DNA of 64,000 nt, taken from assembly GCA_022778585.1 (NCBI GenBank), contig JALFTI010000021.1, forward strand, positions 124,001 through 188,000. Direction: 5' to 3'. How positions within the stretch are numbered: the stretch's first letter is position 1; each line of letters begins with the position of its first letter. The notes beneath the pieces were generated by a model, which saw nothing but the letters and a program-made list of their open reading frames with translations, made no database searches and was not told the origin of the DNA. The DNA comes from Pygmaiobacter massiliensis (GTDB lineage Bacteria > Bacillota > Clostridia > Oscillospirales > Ruminococcaceae). Of this stretch, positions 17,931 through 26,937 are shown piece by piece. The translations under genes and the position numbers were made by a program.

Positions 17931-20610
17931 ATGATGGACCAAAAAACAAACCCGGCCGAATTTCAGTCGATTCAAAAGCTGCGGGAAAGCGCCCCAAGTG
18001 CAGGCTATGCGGCCTGGTACCATTTGGCACAGGCTTATTACACCGGCGAAAATGCCCCCAAGGACCTGGAGGAAGCTGCCTTTTGGCACTGGCGGCAGCC
18101 AGCGAGCCGGGAGAATGGCAGCAGCAGGGCCGTCAACTGATTGGCCAGATTCGCCGCCAGCTGTTTTCGGGCGATGTTATGCAAAAAGCTGCCCAGTACG
18201 ATTCCGAAGGCCGGTTTGAGGAGTCGTTTGAAATTTATTTGGCCCAGACCCAGCAGGAAAATGTGCAGGCCATGAATGCGCTTTCTGTTTGCTACGAACT
18301 GGGCGTGGGCGTGGAAGAAAACGCCCAGAAAGCGTTTTTTGGGCTGAAGCAGGCGGCTGAAAACGGGCTTTCGTATGCCTATTACCCGCTGGCATACCGT
18401 TATTATATCAGCGATGGCACAAAGCCCAACCGGGAAAAAGCCATTTATTGGGCACAGAAGGCAGCCTGCCTGGAAAATGCCAGCACACAGGATGCTTGCA
18501 CCCTGTTAGAGAAACTGCAGCAGACCACAGAGGATAATTTGTGGATGACCTATGCTGCTAAATGCGAAGAGCAGCCTGAAAAACAGACAGAGGCCTTTCA
18601 AATTTACCAAAAGCTGGCGCAGGCTAAAAACCCCGAGGCGATGTACTGGCTGTCTTACTGGTATCAGGAAGGCTGCGGCACCGAACAAAATCCGATTGAA
18701 GCGATGCGGTGGCTGAACTGTGCGGCCGAAAATGGGGAACAGCTGGCCTATTACCCACTGGCCTGGCTGTATGCGAATGCCGACGCAGCCCAACAGGACC
18801 TGCAAAAAGCTTTGTACTGGGCTGAAAAAGCGGCCTGCGTGGAAGGAGAAAACAAGAAGATGCCTGTGCGCTTTTAAAGCAGCTGCGTCAGCAGACAGCA
18901 CAAAAAGAGCAGCAGCCAACGCCAACACAGGAGGTGCAGCCGCCGGTACAGAAAGACCAGCAGCCTGCACAGCAAGCGCAGCAGCCGGCAGCTGGCCATT
19001 GTGCGGCTGCTTTGCAGCCAAAAAAGCAGCCGGTGGCGAAGGAACAGCCCGCGCAACAAACGCCGCAGCAGCTGGCCCAGCAGTTTGCTCAGCTGCAGCA
19101 GCAGGCCCAGCAGGGGGATGCACAGGCCATGTATGAGCTTTCCGTCTGCTATGTCAAAGGGTCGGGAACTGAGCTGGACAGACAAAAGGCCGCACAATGG
19201 TGTAAAAAAGCAGCGGAATAGGGCTTTGAAAAGGCCTTTTTGTCCATGGCGTATCGGTACTTTAACGGTGACGGTATAGGACACAATTTTGTACAGTCGG
19301 AATACTGGGCGCAAAAGGCCGCACAGGTTGAAAACGAAAACCAGGCTGCCGCCAAACGGCTTGTAGAAATTTTGCAACAGCGCAAAGCGCAGGCAAAGCC
19401 GCAGAACAAGGCGCCGGTAAGCACAGCCCAAAACCGAACAAATGCCAATACGGAAAACCGCGGGTTGCAGCTTTACCGCGCAGGCCGCTGTGCCCAGGCC
19501 CTGCCGGTTTTGCTGGCCGAGGCCCAGCAGGGAAATGTGCAGTCGCTTTATTATGCGGCGCTGTGCCAGTTGGAAGCAACGGAACCTCAATATAATCCGC
19601 ACCAGGCTTTTGCTTTGCTGCAGCAGGCGGCCGAGCAGGGGGTTATACAGGCATATTGCCATTTGGCGCGGTTTTACTACCAGGGCGTGGTGGTGGAACA
19701 GGACCTGGACCAGGCCTATAACCTGGCCAGCCTGGCCGTGCGCCAGCCGAACCTGCTGCGTCAGCAAGCCTGGATTTTGATGCAGAAGATTGTTTGGCAG
19801 CAGAAGGGGCAGCAGATTGATCTTTCCCAGGCGGCGCAAAAAGATTATTCCGACGGCTTTATTTTGTACCCAAAAAAGCAGTATTTTCAGGCATTGCCGC
19901 TTTTGGAGAGTGCTGCCAGAGCGGGACATGCCGGGGCGCTTTACCAAATTGGCATGGCCTACCTGGACGGAAACGGGGTTGCACAAAATTATGCCAATGC
20001 CAGCCGCTTTTTGCAGGAAGCTGCTCTGCGCGGCAGCTGGGATGCTTTGCAGGCCTTGTTCACACGGATGATAGGTTCCGTTACAATGCTGCCGTTTAAG
20101 CTGTGTGCCCAGCTTAGCAAAATGCCCCAGTGCGAAAATGTTTACCAGGCAGGTTTGGAAAATTGGCTTACACAGCTGCGCAGTAAACAGCCCAGCAGGG
20201 TAAGACCATTTTGCACCGACGCCAGCAACGCCATGCTGCAGGCAATGGAAATTCGGAAAAAACCCAAGCGGATGTCTGTGCCAAGCGGAGAGAAGTCTCA
20301 TTTAATTGATACCCAGGGCAACTGGGAGGCAGGCGAATGCTTTTTGCGGGCCGGCGCATTCGGCGACGCAGACGGCTTTTGCGGCTACGCTGAAATTTTG
20401 AACCAAAGTTCGGACCCAAAATCCAGGGAACAGGCAGTTTATTACTATAAGCTGGCGGCCTATTTGGGCCATTCCTATGCCATGTACCGGCTGGGGCAGC
20501 ACTATGAAGCAAAAGACCAGCAAGCTGCCAGAGCCTGTTACCGCGCAGCGGCAAAATGGGGATACCAGCCGGCCCAAATGTGGTGCAGGCAGTATGGGCA
20601 GGATTTTTAA
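17931..20610 (+). pseudogene. Sel1-repeat protein gene, frameshifted and with amber codon
   Basis: Reconstructed product about 893 residues, almost entirely Sel1-like (TPR-class) helical repeats that normally act as protein-interaction scaffolds. Consecutive pieces lie in three frames: 17931 to about 18085, then -1 to about 18855, then -1 to the end. The second join is pinned by homology: the repeat end AACLENASTQDACTLL recurs as AACVEGENKEDACALL only if one base is added at 18854-18857. An in-frame TAG at 19219-19221 replaces the Gln/Asn seen in sister repeats (AAENGLSYAYYPL, AAEQGVIQAYCHL), consistent with CAG to TAG. From the TAG to 20610 the frame is open for over 460 codons. Units of about 85-95 residues recur at least four times, with a Q-rich linker near 18890-19090. 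Starts five bases after the HEPN gene. Confidence 0.75.
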
Positions 20611-20688
20611 AGCATTTAAAGCGGCATGAAATATGGCGTTTGCCTCTGTGGTCCAATGTGGCCCAATTTGGAAAGGAGAGTGTGTGCT

Positions 20689-21066
20689 GTGGTTCCCATG
20701 CACCCGCACCATGCGCTGTGCGCGCTGTTTTTTGAGGGAAAAGGGTACAGCGATATCTTTACCGAGCACCTGGCCCTGATGCTGGATGGCCTGGCCGCAA
20801 AAGACCGCCCGGTTACGCTGACCCTGGGGGCGGATTTGATCTGCGGCCCCTGCCCCCATAACCAGCCTTCCGGCTGCGAATCGCAGGAGAAGGTGGCCCG
20901 GTATGACCGGCAGGTGCTTTGCCTGTGCGGGCTGCAGGAAGGGGATACCCTGCCCTGGAGCCAGCTAGAGCAGCTTTGCCTGGAAAAAATTGTAAGGCCC
21001 GGGCGGCTTGTGCAGGTATGCCCGGACTGTGCCTGGGCGGATATTTGCCAAAAAAAGCAGCTTTGA
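20689..21066 (+). CDS. DUF1284 family protein
   Basis: A small protein (125 residues) whose N-terminus, MHPHHALCALFFEGKGYSDIF, matches the RPHHLLCxxxFxGxGYS hallmark of DUF1284. It is Cys-rich: CGPCPHN, GCES, CLCG and CPDCAWADIC. The family is suspected to bind an iron-sulfur cluster or zinc, but no function is established that I know of. The start is taken at GTG 20689, ten bases after AAGGAG; the alternative ATG at 20698 is further from the ribosome site. A short distance behind the Sel1 pseudogene but apparently intact. Confidence 0.75.
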   Translation: MVPMHPHHALCALFFEGKGYSDIFTEHLALMLDGLAAKDRPVTLTLGADLICGPCPHNQPSGCESQEKVARYDRQVLCLCGLQEGDTLPWSQLEQLCLEKIVRPGRLVQVCPDCAWADICQKKQL

Positions 21067-21239
21067 CCCGTTTTAAAAGGCACCAAAAAACGATTTGTGG
21101 TCTTTTAGCTTCGGCTTTTGGGCCGGAAAAAGGTGCATGCTGCTGCGTTGGCTTTTTGTGCAGATGAAGCTGGTGCAAAAAACAGCGATTGTGTAAAAAT
21201 AGCAGTTGGGCCCAGTTTTTGGGCGCACAAGCAGGTTGA

Positions 21240-21276
21240 AAGGGCAAAGCAGGCCGCAAGGGCCGGCTTTGCCCTT
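21240..21276 (+). terminator. Terminator upstream of transaldolase promoter
   Basis: Stem AGGGCAAAGC/GCTTTGCCCT with inner GGCC/GGCC pairing and a TTTTTT tail. Confidence 0.8.
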
Positions 21277-21486
21277 TTTTGCATTTTACGCAGATGGACG
21301 GCTTTGCCTTAAAAGGTTTGGCTTTTGTAAAGGTACAGCAAAAGAGGGCCTGGGCCACAGCGCAAAACCGCATACCGGCACTTTGCGCTGTACATGTTGG
21401 CCCCCAATACTAAAATTTTTGTTTAGCGGTACTGGCTTTTTAGCTGTTTTGATTTGCATTTTGCCCAAAGCGGGAGGTGCCCCCCC

Positions 21487-21514
21487 TTTACAGCCGCCAA
21501 AAATGCGATATAAT
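21487..21514 (+). promoter_or_regulatory. Promoter TTTACA-16-TATAAT
   Basis: -35 TTTACA at 21487-21492 and -10 TATAAT at 21509-21514, 80 bases upstream of the transaldolase start. Confidence 0.75.
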
Positions 21515-21593
21515 AAATTTGCAAGGACCATATAGAACAAAATAGTACCTTAGCATACCAATGTGAGGCACAGTAAGGAAAGGACGAAAGCAT

Positions 21594-22250
21594 ATGAAGC
21601 TGTTTTTGGATACGGCCAATCTGGAAGAGATCCGCTGGGCAAACGACCTGGGGGTCATCTGCGGCGTTACCACCAATCCCTCGCTGATCGCCAAGGAAGG
21701 GCGCGACTTTGCCCAGACGGTAGCCGAGATCGCCTCCATTGTGGATGGTCCCATCTCGGGCGAGGTAAAGGCCACCACAACCGACGCCGCCGGTATGATT
21801 GCCGAAGGGCGGGCTATTGCGGCCATTCACCCCAATATGGTGGTGAAAATTCCCATGACCGCCGAAGGGCTTAAGGCCACCAAGGTGTTGTCTGCCGAGG
21901 GGATTCGCTGCAATGTTACTTTAATTTTTACAGCAGGCCAGGCGCTTTTGGCGGCAAAGGCCGGCGCAGCTTATGTTTCGCCGTTTTTGGGCCGGCTGGA
22001 CGATATTACCACACCGGGTATTGACCTGATTGGTTCCATTGTTCAAATTTTTGAAAATGACCCGGACATTACCACCGAAATTATTGCAGCAAGTGTGCGC
22101 AACCCCATTCATGTAATCGATTGTGCCATGGCGGGTGCTCACATTGCCACCGTGCCAGCCAAGGTGATTAAACAGATGATTGCTCACCCGCTGACCGATG
22201 CGGGCATTGAAAAATTTAAAGCAGACTATGAGGCCGTGTTCGGCAAATAA
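21594..22250 (+). CDS. Transaldolase / fructose-6-phosphate aldolase family
   Basis: A 218-residue single-domain TIM-barrel enzyme of the short transaldolase/FSA subfamily. N-terminus [13 protein letters not shown], then [13 protein letters not shown], the Schiff-base Lys in MVVKIPMT (near residue 86), [25 protein letters not shown] and a C-terminal [11 protein letters not shown]. It transfers a dihydroxyacetone unit between sugar phosphates in the non-oxidative pentose phosphate pathway, or cleaves fructose 6-phosphate. Distinguishing the two needs the residue pair around the active site, so no symbol is given. Monocistronic between its own promoter and terminator. Confidence 0.93.
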   Translation: MKLFLDTANLEEIRWANDLGVICGVTTNPSLIAKEGRDFAQTVAEIASIVDGPISGEVKATTTDAAGMIAEGRAIAAIHPNMVVKIPMTAEGLKATKVLSAEGIRCNVTLIFTAGQALLAAKAGAAYVSPFLGRLDDITTPGIDLIGSIVQIFENDPDITTEIIAASVRNPIHVIDCAMAGAHIATVPAKVIKQMIAHPLTDAGIEKFKADYEAVFGK

Positions 22251-22270
22251 TCGCTTTTGGAAAGATTGCA

Positions 22271-22303
22271 GGGCGGGCGCCTTTTAAGGCGCCCGCCTTT
22301 TTG
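22271..22303 (+). terminator. Transaldolase terminator
   Basis: Stem GGGCGGGCGCCTT/AAGGCGCCCGCC followed by TTTTT. Confidence 0.88.
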
Positions 22304-22562
22304 CGCCTTGTAAAAACAGCCTGCCTGCGCTTTCTGTATAAAAGTGCTTAAAAAAGCCAAATGTTTTTTTCTGAAAATCCGCTTGCCTGTACAAATAAAG
22401 TCCTTAAAAATTTTACATTTCAAACACAACTGCTAAAAATGCAAAAAATTTTTGTGCAAAAAAGCAAATATGCGCAGCCTTTTGTTACAAAATGCTGTGC
22501 TGACTGCAAAAAACTACTCGCCCCAATGTTTCAACATGCAAATTAGCAGTCTAAATGGGTGT
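22304..22562. other. AT-rich intergenic region upstream of MarR operon
   Basis: About 260 bases, noticeably richer in A and T than its surroundings. No gene, hairpin terminator or repeat recognised. Confidence 0.4.
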
Positions 22563-22591
22563 TTGACAATAAAAATACTTGTGGCTATATT
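22563..22591 (+). promoter_or_regulatory. Promoter TTGACA-17-TATATT of MarR/ABC operon
   Basis: Perfect -35 TTGACA at 22563-22568, 17-base spacer, -10 TATATT at 22586-22591. The downstream edge abuts the palindromic operator. Confidence 0.85.
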
Positions 22592-22617
22592 TTAATTGTT
22601 CGCTATCGAACAATTAA
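22592..22617. promoter_or_regulatory. Palindromic operator, probably bound by the MarR protein
   Basis: Perfect 11-base arms TTAATTGTTCG and CGAACAATTAA separated by CTAT, lying over the expected transcription start. The arms and spacing are typical of MarR-dimer sites (TTGTTCG half-sites). Autorepression by the adjacent regulator is the natural reading. Confidence 0.8.
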
Positions 22618-22650
22618 TAAAAACACGCGTTGGAAACGGGGGCGACAGTT

Positions 22651-23160
22651 ATGCGGGCGGACCACTGTGCAAAGCCCTGCGATGAAGAACACCGCAGCCG
22701 CATTGGATACCAGATCCGCACCTTGAATAATCTGATGGTACGGCAGATTGAAGGAAGGGTGCAGGCCATGGGGCTGACTACCATGCAGGCATGGATTATT
22801 GGATACCTGTACCACCGCAGCGGGCAGGATGTATTTCAGCGGGACCTGGAGAATGAATTTTCCATTGGGCGTTCCACCGCCACCAGTATTTTGCAGCTGA
22901 TGGAAAAGCGAGGCTTTGTAACCCGCCAGCCGGTTGAACGGGACGCCAGGCTGAAAAAACTGTGCCTGACCGAACAGGCCTGCCGCCTGCATGAAACGGC
23001 GGTGCAGCAGATTCCGCAGTTGGATGCAGAGCTTTCGCGAGGAATTGGCCCGCAGGAGCTGGAGATCTTTTTCAAGGTGATTGACCAGATGAAGAAAAAC
23101 CTGGAAGACAGATCTTGCAGTCTTTTGACAGCAGTAAAGGAGGAGACGAGCAGAGTATGA
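22651..23160 (+). CDS. MarR-family transcriptional regulator
   Basis: A 169-residue winged-helix regulator. The helix-turn-helix lies around residues 60-85 (QRDLENEFSIGRSTATSIL), followed by the wing (KRGFVTRQPVERDARLKKLCLTEQA), where DxR is the usual DNA-contacting motif. It precedes two ABC exporter genes whose first start overlaps its own stop, and it follows a palindrome that covers the promoter. It is therefore probably an autorepressor that releases the exporter operon on binding a toxic ligand. The ATG at 22651 is chosen; an upstream in-frame TTG at 22630 is possible but the ribosome site is weak for both. Confidence 0.9.
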   Translation: MRADHCAKPCDEEHRSRIGYQIRTLNNLMVRQIEGRVQAMGLTTMQAWIIGYLYHRSGQDVFQRDLENEFSIGRSTATSILQLMEKRGFVTRQPVERDARLKKLCLTEQACRLHETAVQQIPQLDAELSRGIGPQELEIFFKVIDQMKKNLEDRSCSLLTAVKEETSRV

Positions 23161-24911
23161 TTAAGACCATTTCGTCCAAGTTTGGACAGTATAAATCTGC
23201 TGCCATAAAAACACCGGTGTTTACCGTGCTGGAGGTGGTGCTGGAACTGGCACTGCCGGTGCTTATGGCCCATATTATCGACGACGGCATTGAAGCAGGG
23301 GACCTTTCAAAGGTGGCGCTGTATGGCGGGCTGATGTTTATTGCTGCCATGGCCAGCCTGTTTTGCGGCGCGCAGGGGGCAAAATATGGGGCCGAAGCGT
23401 CTACCGGCCTTGCGGCAAACCTGCGCAGTGCCATGTTTGAGCGGATTCAGACCTTTTCTTTTTCCAATATTGACAAATACTCCACCGCGGGGCTGGTAAC
23501 CCGGCTTACCACCGATGTGACCAATGTGCAGAACGCCAGCCAGATGATTCTGCGTATGTGCGTGCGCGCACCGGTTACGCTGGTGTGTGCTTTGTTTATG
23601 AGCTTTGTAATAGGCGGGCGGCTGGCGCTGGTGTTTGTGGCGGCTATTATTCTTTTGGGCACCTTTTTAATGATTCTGCTGCCCATGGTGGGAGAGCTGT
23701 TTAACCAGGTGTTTAAAAAGTACGACGCGTTGAACGCCAGCGTGCAGGAAAATGTGTCGGCTATTCGGGTGGTAAAGGCCTATGTGCGGGAGCCGTTTGA
23801 AAAGGAAAAATTTAAAACCGCGGCCCAAAATGTGTACCGGCTGTTTGTAAAGGCCGAGGGCATTATTGCGCTGAACGCCCCCATTATGATGCTGGCGGTT
23901 TACAGCTGTATTTTGGGGGTGTCCTGGCTGGGCGCCAAAATGGTGGTTGCCGGCACCCTGACCACCGGCAACCTGACAAACCTGTTTAGCTACATTATGA
24001 GCGTATTGATGAGCCTGATGATGCTTTCGATGGTGTTTGTCATGGTTACCATAAGCAAGGCCAGCGCCGAGCGTATCTGCGAGGTGCTGGCAGAACAGCC
24101 GGAGATTACAAACCCCGAACAGCCGGTTATGCAGGTGGCGGACGGCAGCATTCGGTTTGACCATGTGAGCTTTTCCTACAACAAAAACGGCACCGGCCGG
24201 CCGGTTTTGCAGGATATTAACCTGGACATTCATTCGGGCGAAACCATCGGCATCATCGGCGGTACCGGCAGTGCCAAATCTACCCTGGTAAGCCTGATAA
24301 GCCGGCTTTATGATGTAACCGAAGGAAGCATACAGGTAGGCGGTGTGGATGTGCGCCGGTATGACATAGAGCAGCTGCGCAACCAGGTTGCGGTGGTATT
24401 GCAGAAGAATGTGCTGTTTTCCGGCACTATTTTGGAAAACCTGCGCTGGGGCGACAAAAACGCCACCGATGAAGAGTGCCGCGAAGCCTGCCGTTTGGCC
24501 TGCGCCGATGAGTTTATTCAAAAATTCCCCGACGGCTACAATACCTATATTGAACAGGGCGGCACCAATGTTTCGGGCGGACAAAAGCAGCGCCTTTGCA
24601 TTGCGCGGGCCCTTTTAAAGAAGCCTAAGGTGTTGATTTTGGACGATTCTACCAGCGCGGTGGACACCGCCACCGACGCCAAAATTCGCAAAGCGTTCCA
24701 AAAGGCCATTCCCGGCACTACCAAGCTGATTATTGCCCAGCGCATTTCCAGCGTACAGGAAGCGGACCGCATTTTGGTGCTGGACGAAGGCCGGGTAAAT
24801 GGGTTTGGCACCCACGAAGAGCTGCTTGAAACCAACGAGATCTACAAAGAAGTATATCAGTCCCAGATAAAGGGCAGCGGAGACTTTGACAAACAGGAGG
24901 GTGAGGCATAA
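23157..24911 (+). CDS. ABC exporter subunit with degenerate ATP site (ABC half-transporter A)
   Basis: A 584-residue half-transporter: six membrane spans (about 15-310) then a nucleotide-binding domain. Walker A is GGTGSAKST, with Ala for the usual second Gly before Lys. The signature is intact (NVSGGQKQR), but the Walker B end reads LILDDSTSAVD with Asp replacing the catalytic Glu, and the switch is AQRISS with Gln for His. These are the marks of the degenerate site partner in heterodimeric multidrug exporters (BmrC/LmrC type). The ATG overlaps the MarR stop codon; the stop overlaps the next ATG. Function inferred: drug or lipid export with the following gene. Confidence 0.93.
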   Translation: MIKTISSKFGQYKSAAIKTPVFTVLEVVLELALPVLMAHIIDDGIEAGDLSKVALYGGLMFIAAMASLFCGAQGAKYGAEASTGLAANLRSAMFERIQTFSFSNIDKYSTAGLVTRLTTDVTNVQNASQMILRMCVRAPVTLVCALFMSFVIGGRLALVFVAAIILLGTFLMILLPMVGELFNQVFKKYDALNASVQENVSAIRVVKAYVREPFEKEKFKTAAQNVYRLFVKAEGIIALNAPIMMLAVYSCILGVSWLGAKMVVAGTLTTGNLTNLFSYIMSVLMSLMMLSMVFVMVTISKASAERICEVLAEQPEITNPEQPVMQVADGSIRFDHVSFSYNKNGTGRPVLQDINLDIHSGETIGIIGGTGSAKSTLVSLISRLYDVTEGSIQVGGVDVRRYDIEQLRNQVAVVLQKNVLFSGTILENLRWGDKNATDEECREACRLACADEFIQKFPDGYNTYIEQGGTNVSGGQKQRLCIARALLKKPKVLILDDSTSAVDTATDAKIRKAFQKAIPGTTKLIIAQRISSVQEADRILVLDEGRVNGFGTHEELLETNEIYKEVYQSQIKGSGDFDKQEGEA

Positions 24912-26851
24912 TGGCACAGACAACTCAGGCGGCGCGGCCCATGCACGGCCCTGGCGGCCCCCGTATGGGCAGGCCTCGCGTTCGGGTAGAAAACCCGGGC
25001 CGGATTGCGAAACGCCTTTTGGGCGAAATTTTTAAAAACTACGGTTTAGCCTGTGTGCTGGTGGTGGTATTTATTTTAGGTTCCACCCTGGCCAATGTAC
25101 AGGGCACCCTTTTTATGCAAAAGCTGATCGACGACTATATTAAGCCGATGGTTTTGACCGGTTCGCGGGACTTTGCACCGCTGGCCGCAGCGCTTTTTCG
25201 GGTGGCGGGTTTTTATGCGGTGGGTATTATTTGCACCTATGCCTATAACCGCATTATGGTGAATGTGGGACAGGGCACCATCCGCAGCTTTCGGGTAAAG
25301 CTTTTTAACAAAATGGAAAGCCTGCCCATTCGCTATTTCGACACCCACGCCCATGGCGATATTATGTCCATCTACACAAACGATACCGACACCCTGCGCC
25401 AGATGATCGGCCAAAGTATGCCGCAGTTTTTTTCCAGTGCCTGCACAGTGGTATCGGTGCTGGTCAGTATGGTTATTTTGGACATTCCGCTGACGCTGCT
25501 TTCTTTGGTAATGGTGGCGCTGATGCTGAATGTGGTAAAAAAGCTGGGCGGGCGTTCGGGCAGCTATTTTGTGCAGCAGCAGAAGGACCTGGGCAGCCTG
25601 AACGGCTATATTGAAGAGATGATGGACGGCCAGAAGGTTATTAAGGTGTTCTGCCATGAAGAGGAGACCTTAAAGGAATTTTACCGCCGCAACGAAGCGC
25701 TGCGGGACGCTTCCTGCAACGCCAACGGCATTGCCAACATGATGATGCCGGTTATGATGAACCTGGGTAACCTGAGCTATGTGCTGTGCGCCGTACTGGG
25801 CGCTGTGCTGGCACTTTCGGGCTATACGGGGCTTACGCTGGGCACCTTGGTTTCGTTTTTAACCTTCAACAAAAGCTTTAACCAGCCCATTGGCCAGGTA
25901 AGCCAGCAGTTTAACAGCGTAATTTCGGCGCTGGCCGGTGCGGACCGCATTTTTAAGCTTTTGGACGAAGAGCCCGAAACCGACGAAGGCTATGTGACAT
26001 TGGTGAACGCCGAAGAAGGGCCAAACGGCGAGCTGAAGCCCACCGAGCGCAGAACCGGCATTTGGGCCTGGCGCCACCCCCACAAGGCGGACGGCGCCGT
26101 AACCTACAAAAAGCTGGAAGGGGACATTGTGTTTGACGATGTGGACTTTGGCTATAACCCGGACCACATTGTGCTGCACAATATTAAGCTGTACGCCACT
26201 CCCGGCCAGAAGATTGCGTTTGTGGGTTCCACCGGCGCGGGCAAAACCACCATCACCAACCTGATCAACCGGTTTTATGATATTCAGGACGGTAAAATTC
26301 GGTATGACGGCATTAATGTAAACAAGATTAAAAAAGCGGACCTGCGCCGCAGCCTGGGCATTGTGCTGCAGGACACCCACCTGTTTACCGGCACGGTAAT
26401 GGAAAACATTCGCTACGGGCGGCTGGATGCAACCGATGAGGAATGCGAGGCCGCTGCACGCCTGGCCGGTGCCGACGGCTTTATCAGCCGGCTGCCGGAT
26501 GGCTATAATACCCTTTTGACCGGTGACGGTGCAAACCTTTCCCAGGGCCAGCGGCAGCTTTTGGCCATTGCCCGCGCGGCGGTGGCAGACCCCCCTGTGC
26601 TGATTTTGGATGAGGCCACCAGCTCCATTGATACCCGCACCGAACGCCTGGTGCAGGAGGGAATGGACCGGCTGATGAAGGGCCGCACCACCTTTGTAAT
26701 TGCGCACCGGCTTTCCACTGTACAGAATGCCGACTGCATTATGGTGCTGGAAAACGGCCGTATTATCGAGCGGGGTAGCCACGACGAGCTGATTGCCGAA
26801 AAGGGCAAATATTACCAGCTGTACACCGGCAACTTTGCCGAAGAAGGCTGA
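24911..26851 (+). CDS. ABC exporter subunit with catalytic ATP site (ABC half-transporter B)
   Basis: A 646-residue half-transporter. A proline/glycine/arginine-rich N-terminus (about 35 residues) precedes six membrane spans and a nucleotide-binding domain with canonical Walker A GSTGAGKTT, Walker B and catalytic Glu ILDEATSSID, and switch IAHRLST. The signature is NLSQGQRQ, Gln for the first of the two Gly. In a dimer, this non-canonical signature pairs with the degenerate Walker motifs of the upstream partner. That leaves one fully competent site, as in TM287/288-type exporters. An insertion of about 40 residues lies before the domain's first strand. The start overlaps the previous stop by one base. 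Confidence 0.93.
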   Translation: MAQTTQAARPMHGPGGPRMGRPRVRVENPGRIAKRLLGEIFKNYGLACVLVVVFILGSTLANVQGTLFMQKLIDDYIKPMVLTGSRDFAPLAAALFRVAGFYAVGIICTYAYNRIMVNVGQGTIRSFRVKLFNKMESLPIRYFDTHAHGDIMSIYTNDTDTLRQMIGQSMPQFFSSACTVVSVLVSMVILDIPLTLLSLVMVALMLNVVKKLGGRSGSYFVQQQKDLGSLNGYIEEMMDGQKVIKVFCHEEETLKEFYRRNEALRDASCNANGIANMMMPVMMNLGNLSYVLCAVLGAVLALSGYTGLTLGTLVSFLTFNKSFNQPIGQVSQQFNSVISALAGADRIFKLLDEEPETDEGYVTLVNAEEGPNGELKPTERRTGIWAWRHPHKADGAVTYKKLEGDIVFDDVDFGYNPDHIVLHNIKLYATPGQKIAFVGSTGAGKTTITNLINRFYDIQDGKIRYDGINVNKIKKADLRRSLGIVLQDTHLFTGTVMENIRYGRLDATDEECEAAARLAGADGFISRLPDGYNTLLTGDGANLSQGQRQLLAIARAAVADPPVLILDEATSSIDTRTERLVQEGMDRLMKGRTTFVIAHRLSTVQNADCIMVLENGRIIERGSHDELIAEKGKYYQLYTGNFAEEG

Positions 26852-26890
26852 TTTTACCGCTGCAGGCCGATTTTTGCAGCCTTTTCCAAT

Positions 26891-26930
26891 AAAAAAGCGC
26901 GAAGGCAAAAGCCTTTGCGCTTTTTGTTTT
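26891..26930. terminator. Bidirectional terminator between convergent operons
   Basis: Stem AAAGCGCGAAGGC/GCCTTTGCGCTTT (one mismatch) with T runs on both strands; closes the ABC exporter operon and the minus-strand pair at 26938-28130. Confidence 0.82.
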
Positions 26931-26937
26931 GCTATTT

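Larger units (their letters stand above)
21067..21593. other. Intergenic region with terminator and promoter
   Basis: About 530 bases, no gene. It holds a terminator at 21240-21276 and the transaldolase promoter at 21487-21514. Nothing recognisable lies between. Confidence 0.5.

Noticed and set aside
16983-20610. Programmed -1 frameshifting as the main explanation for the broken HEPN/Sel1 genes
   Set aside because: Four separate sites plus a stop codon would be needed, and only the A6 run resembles a slippery sequence; mutation or sequencing error is simpler.
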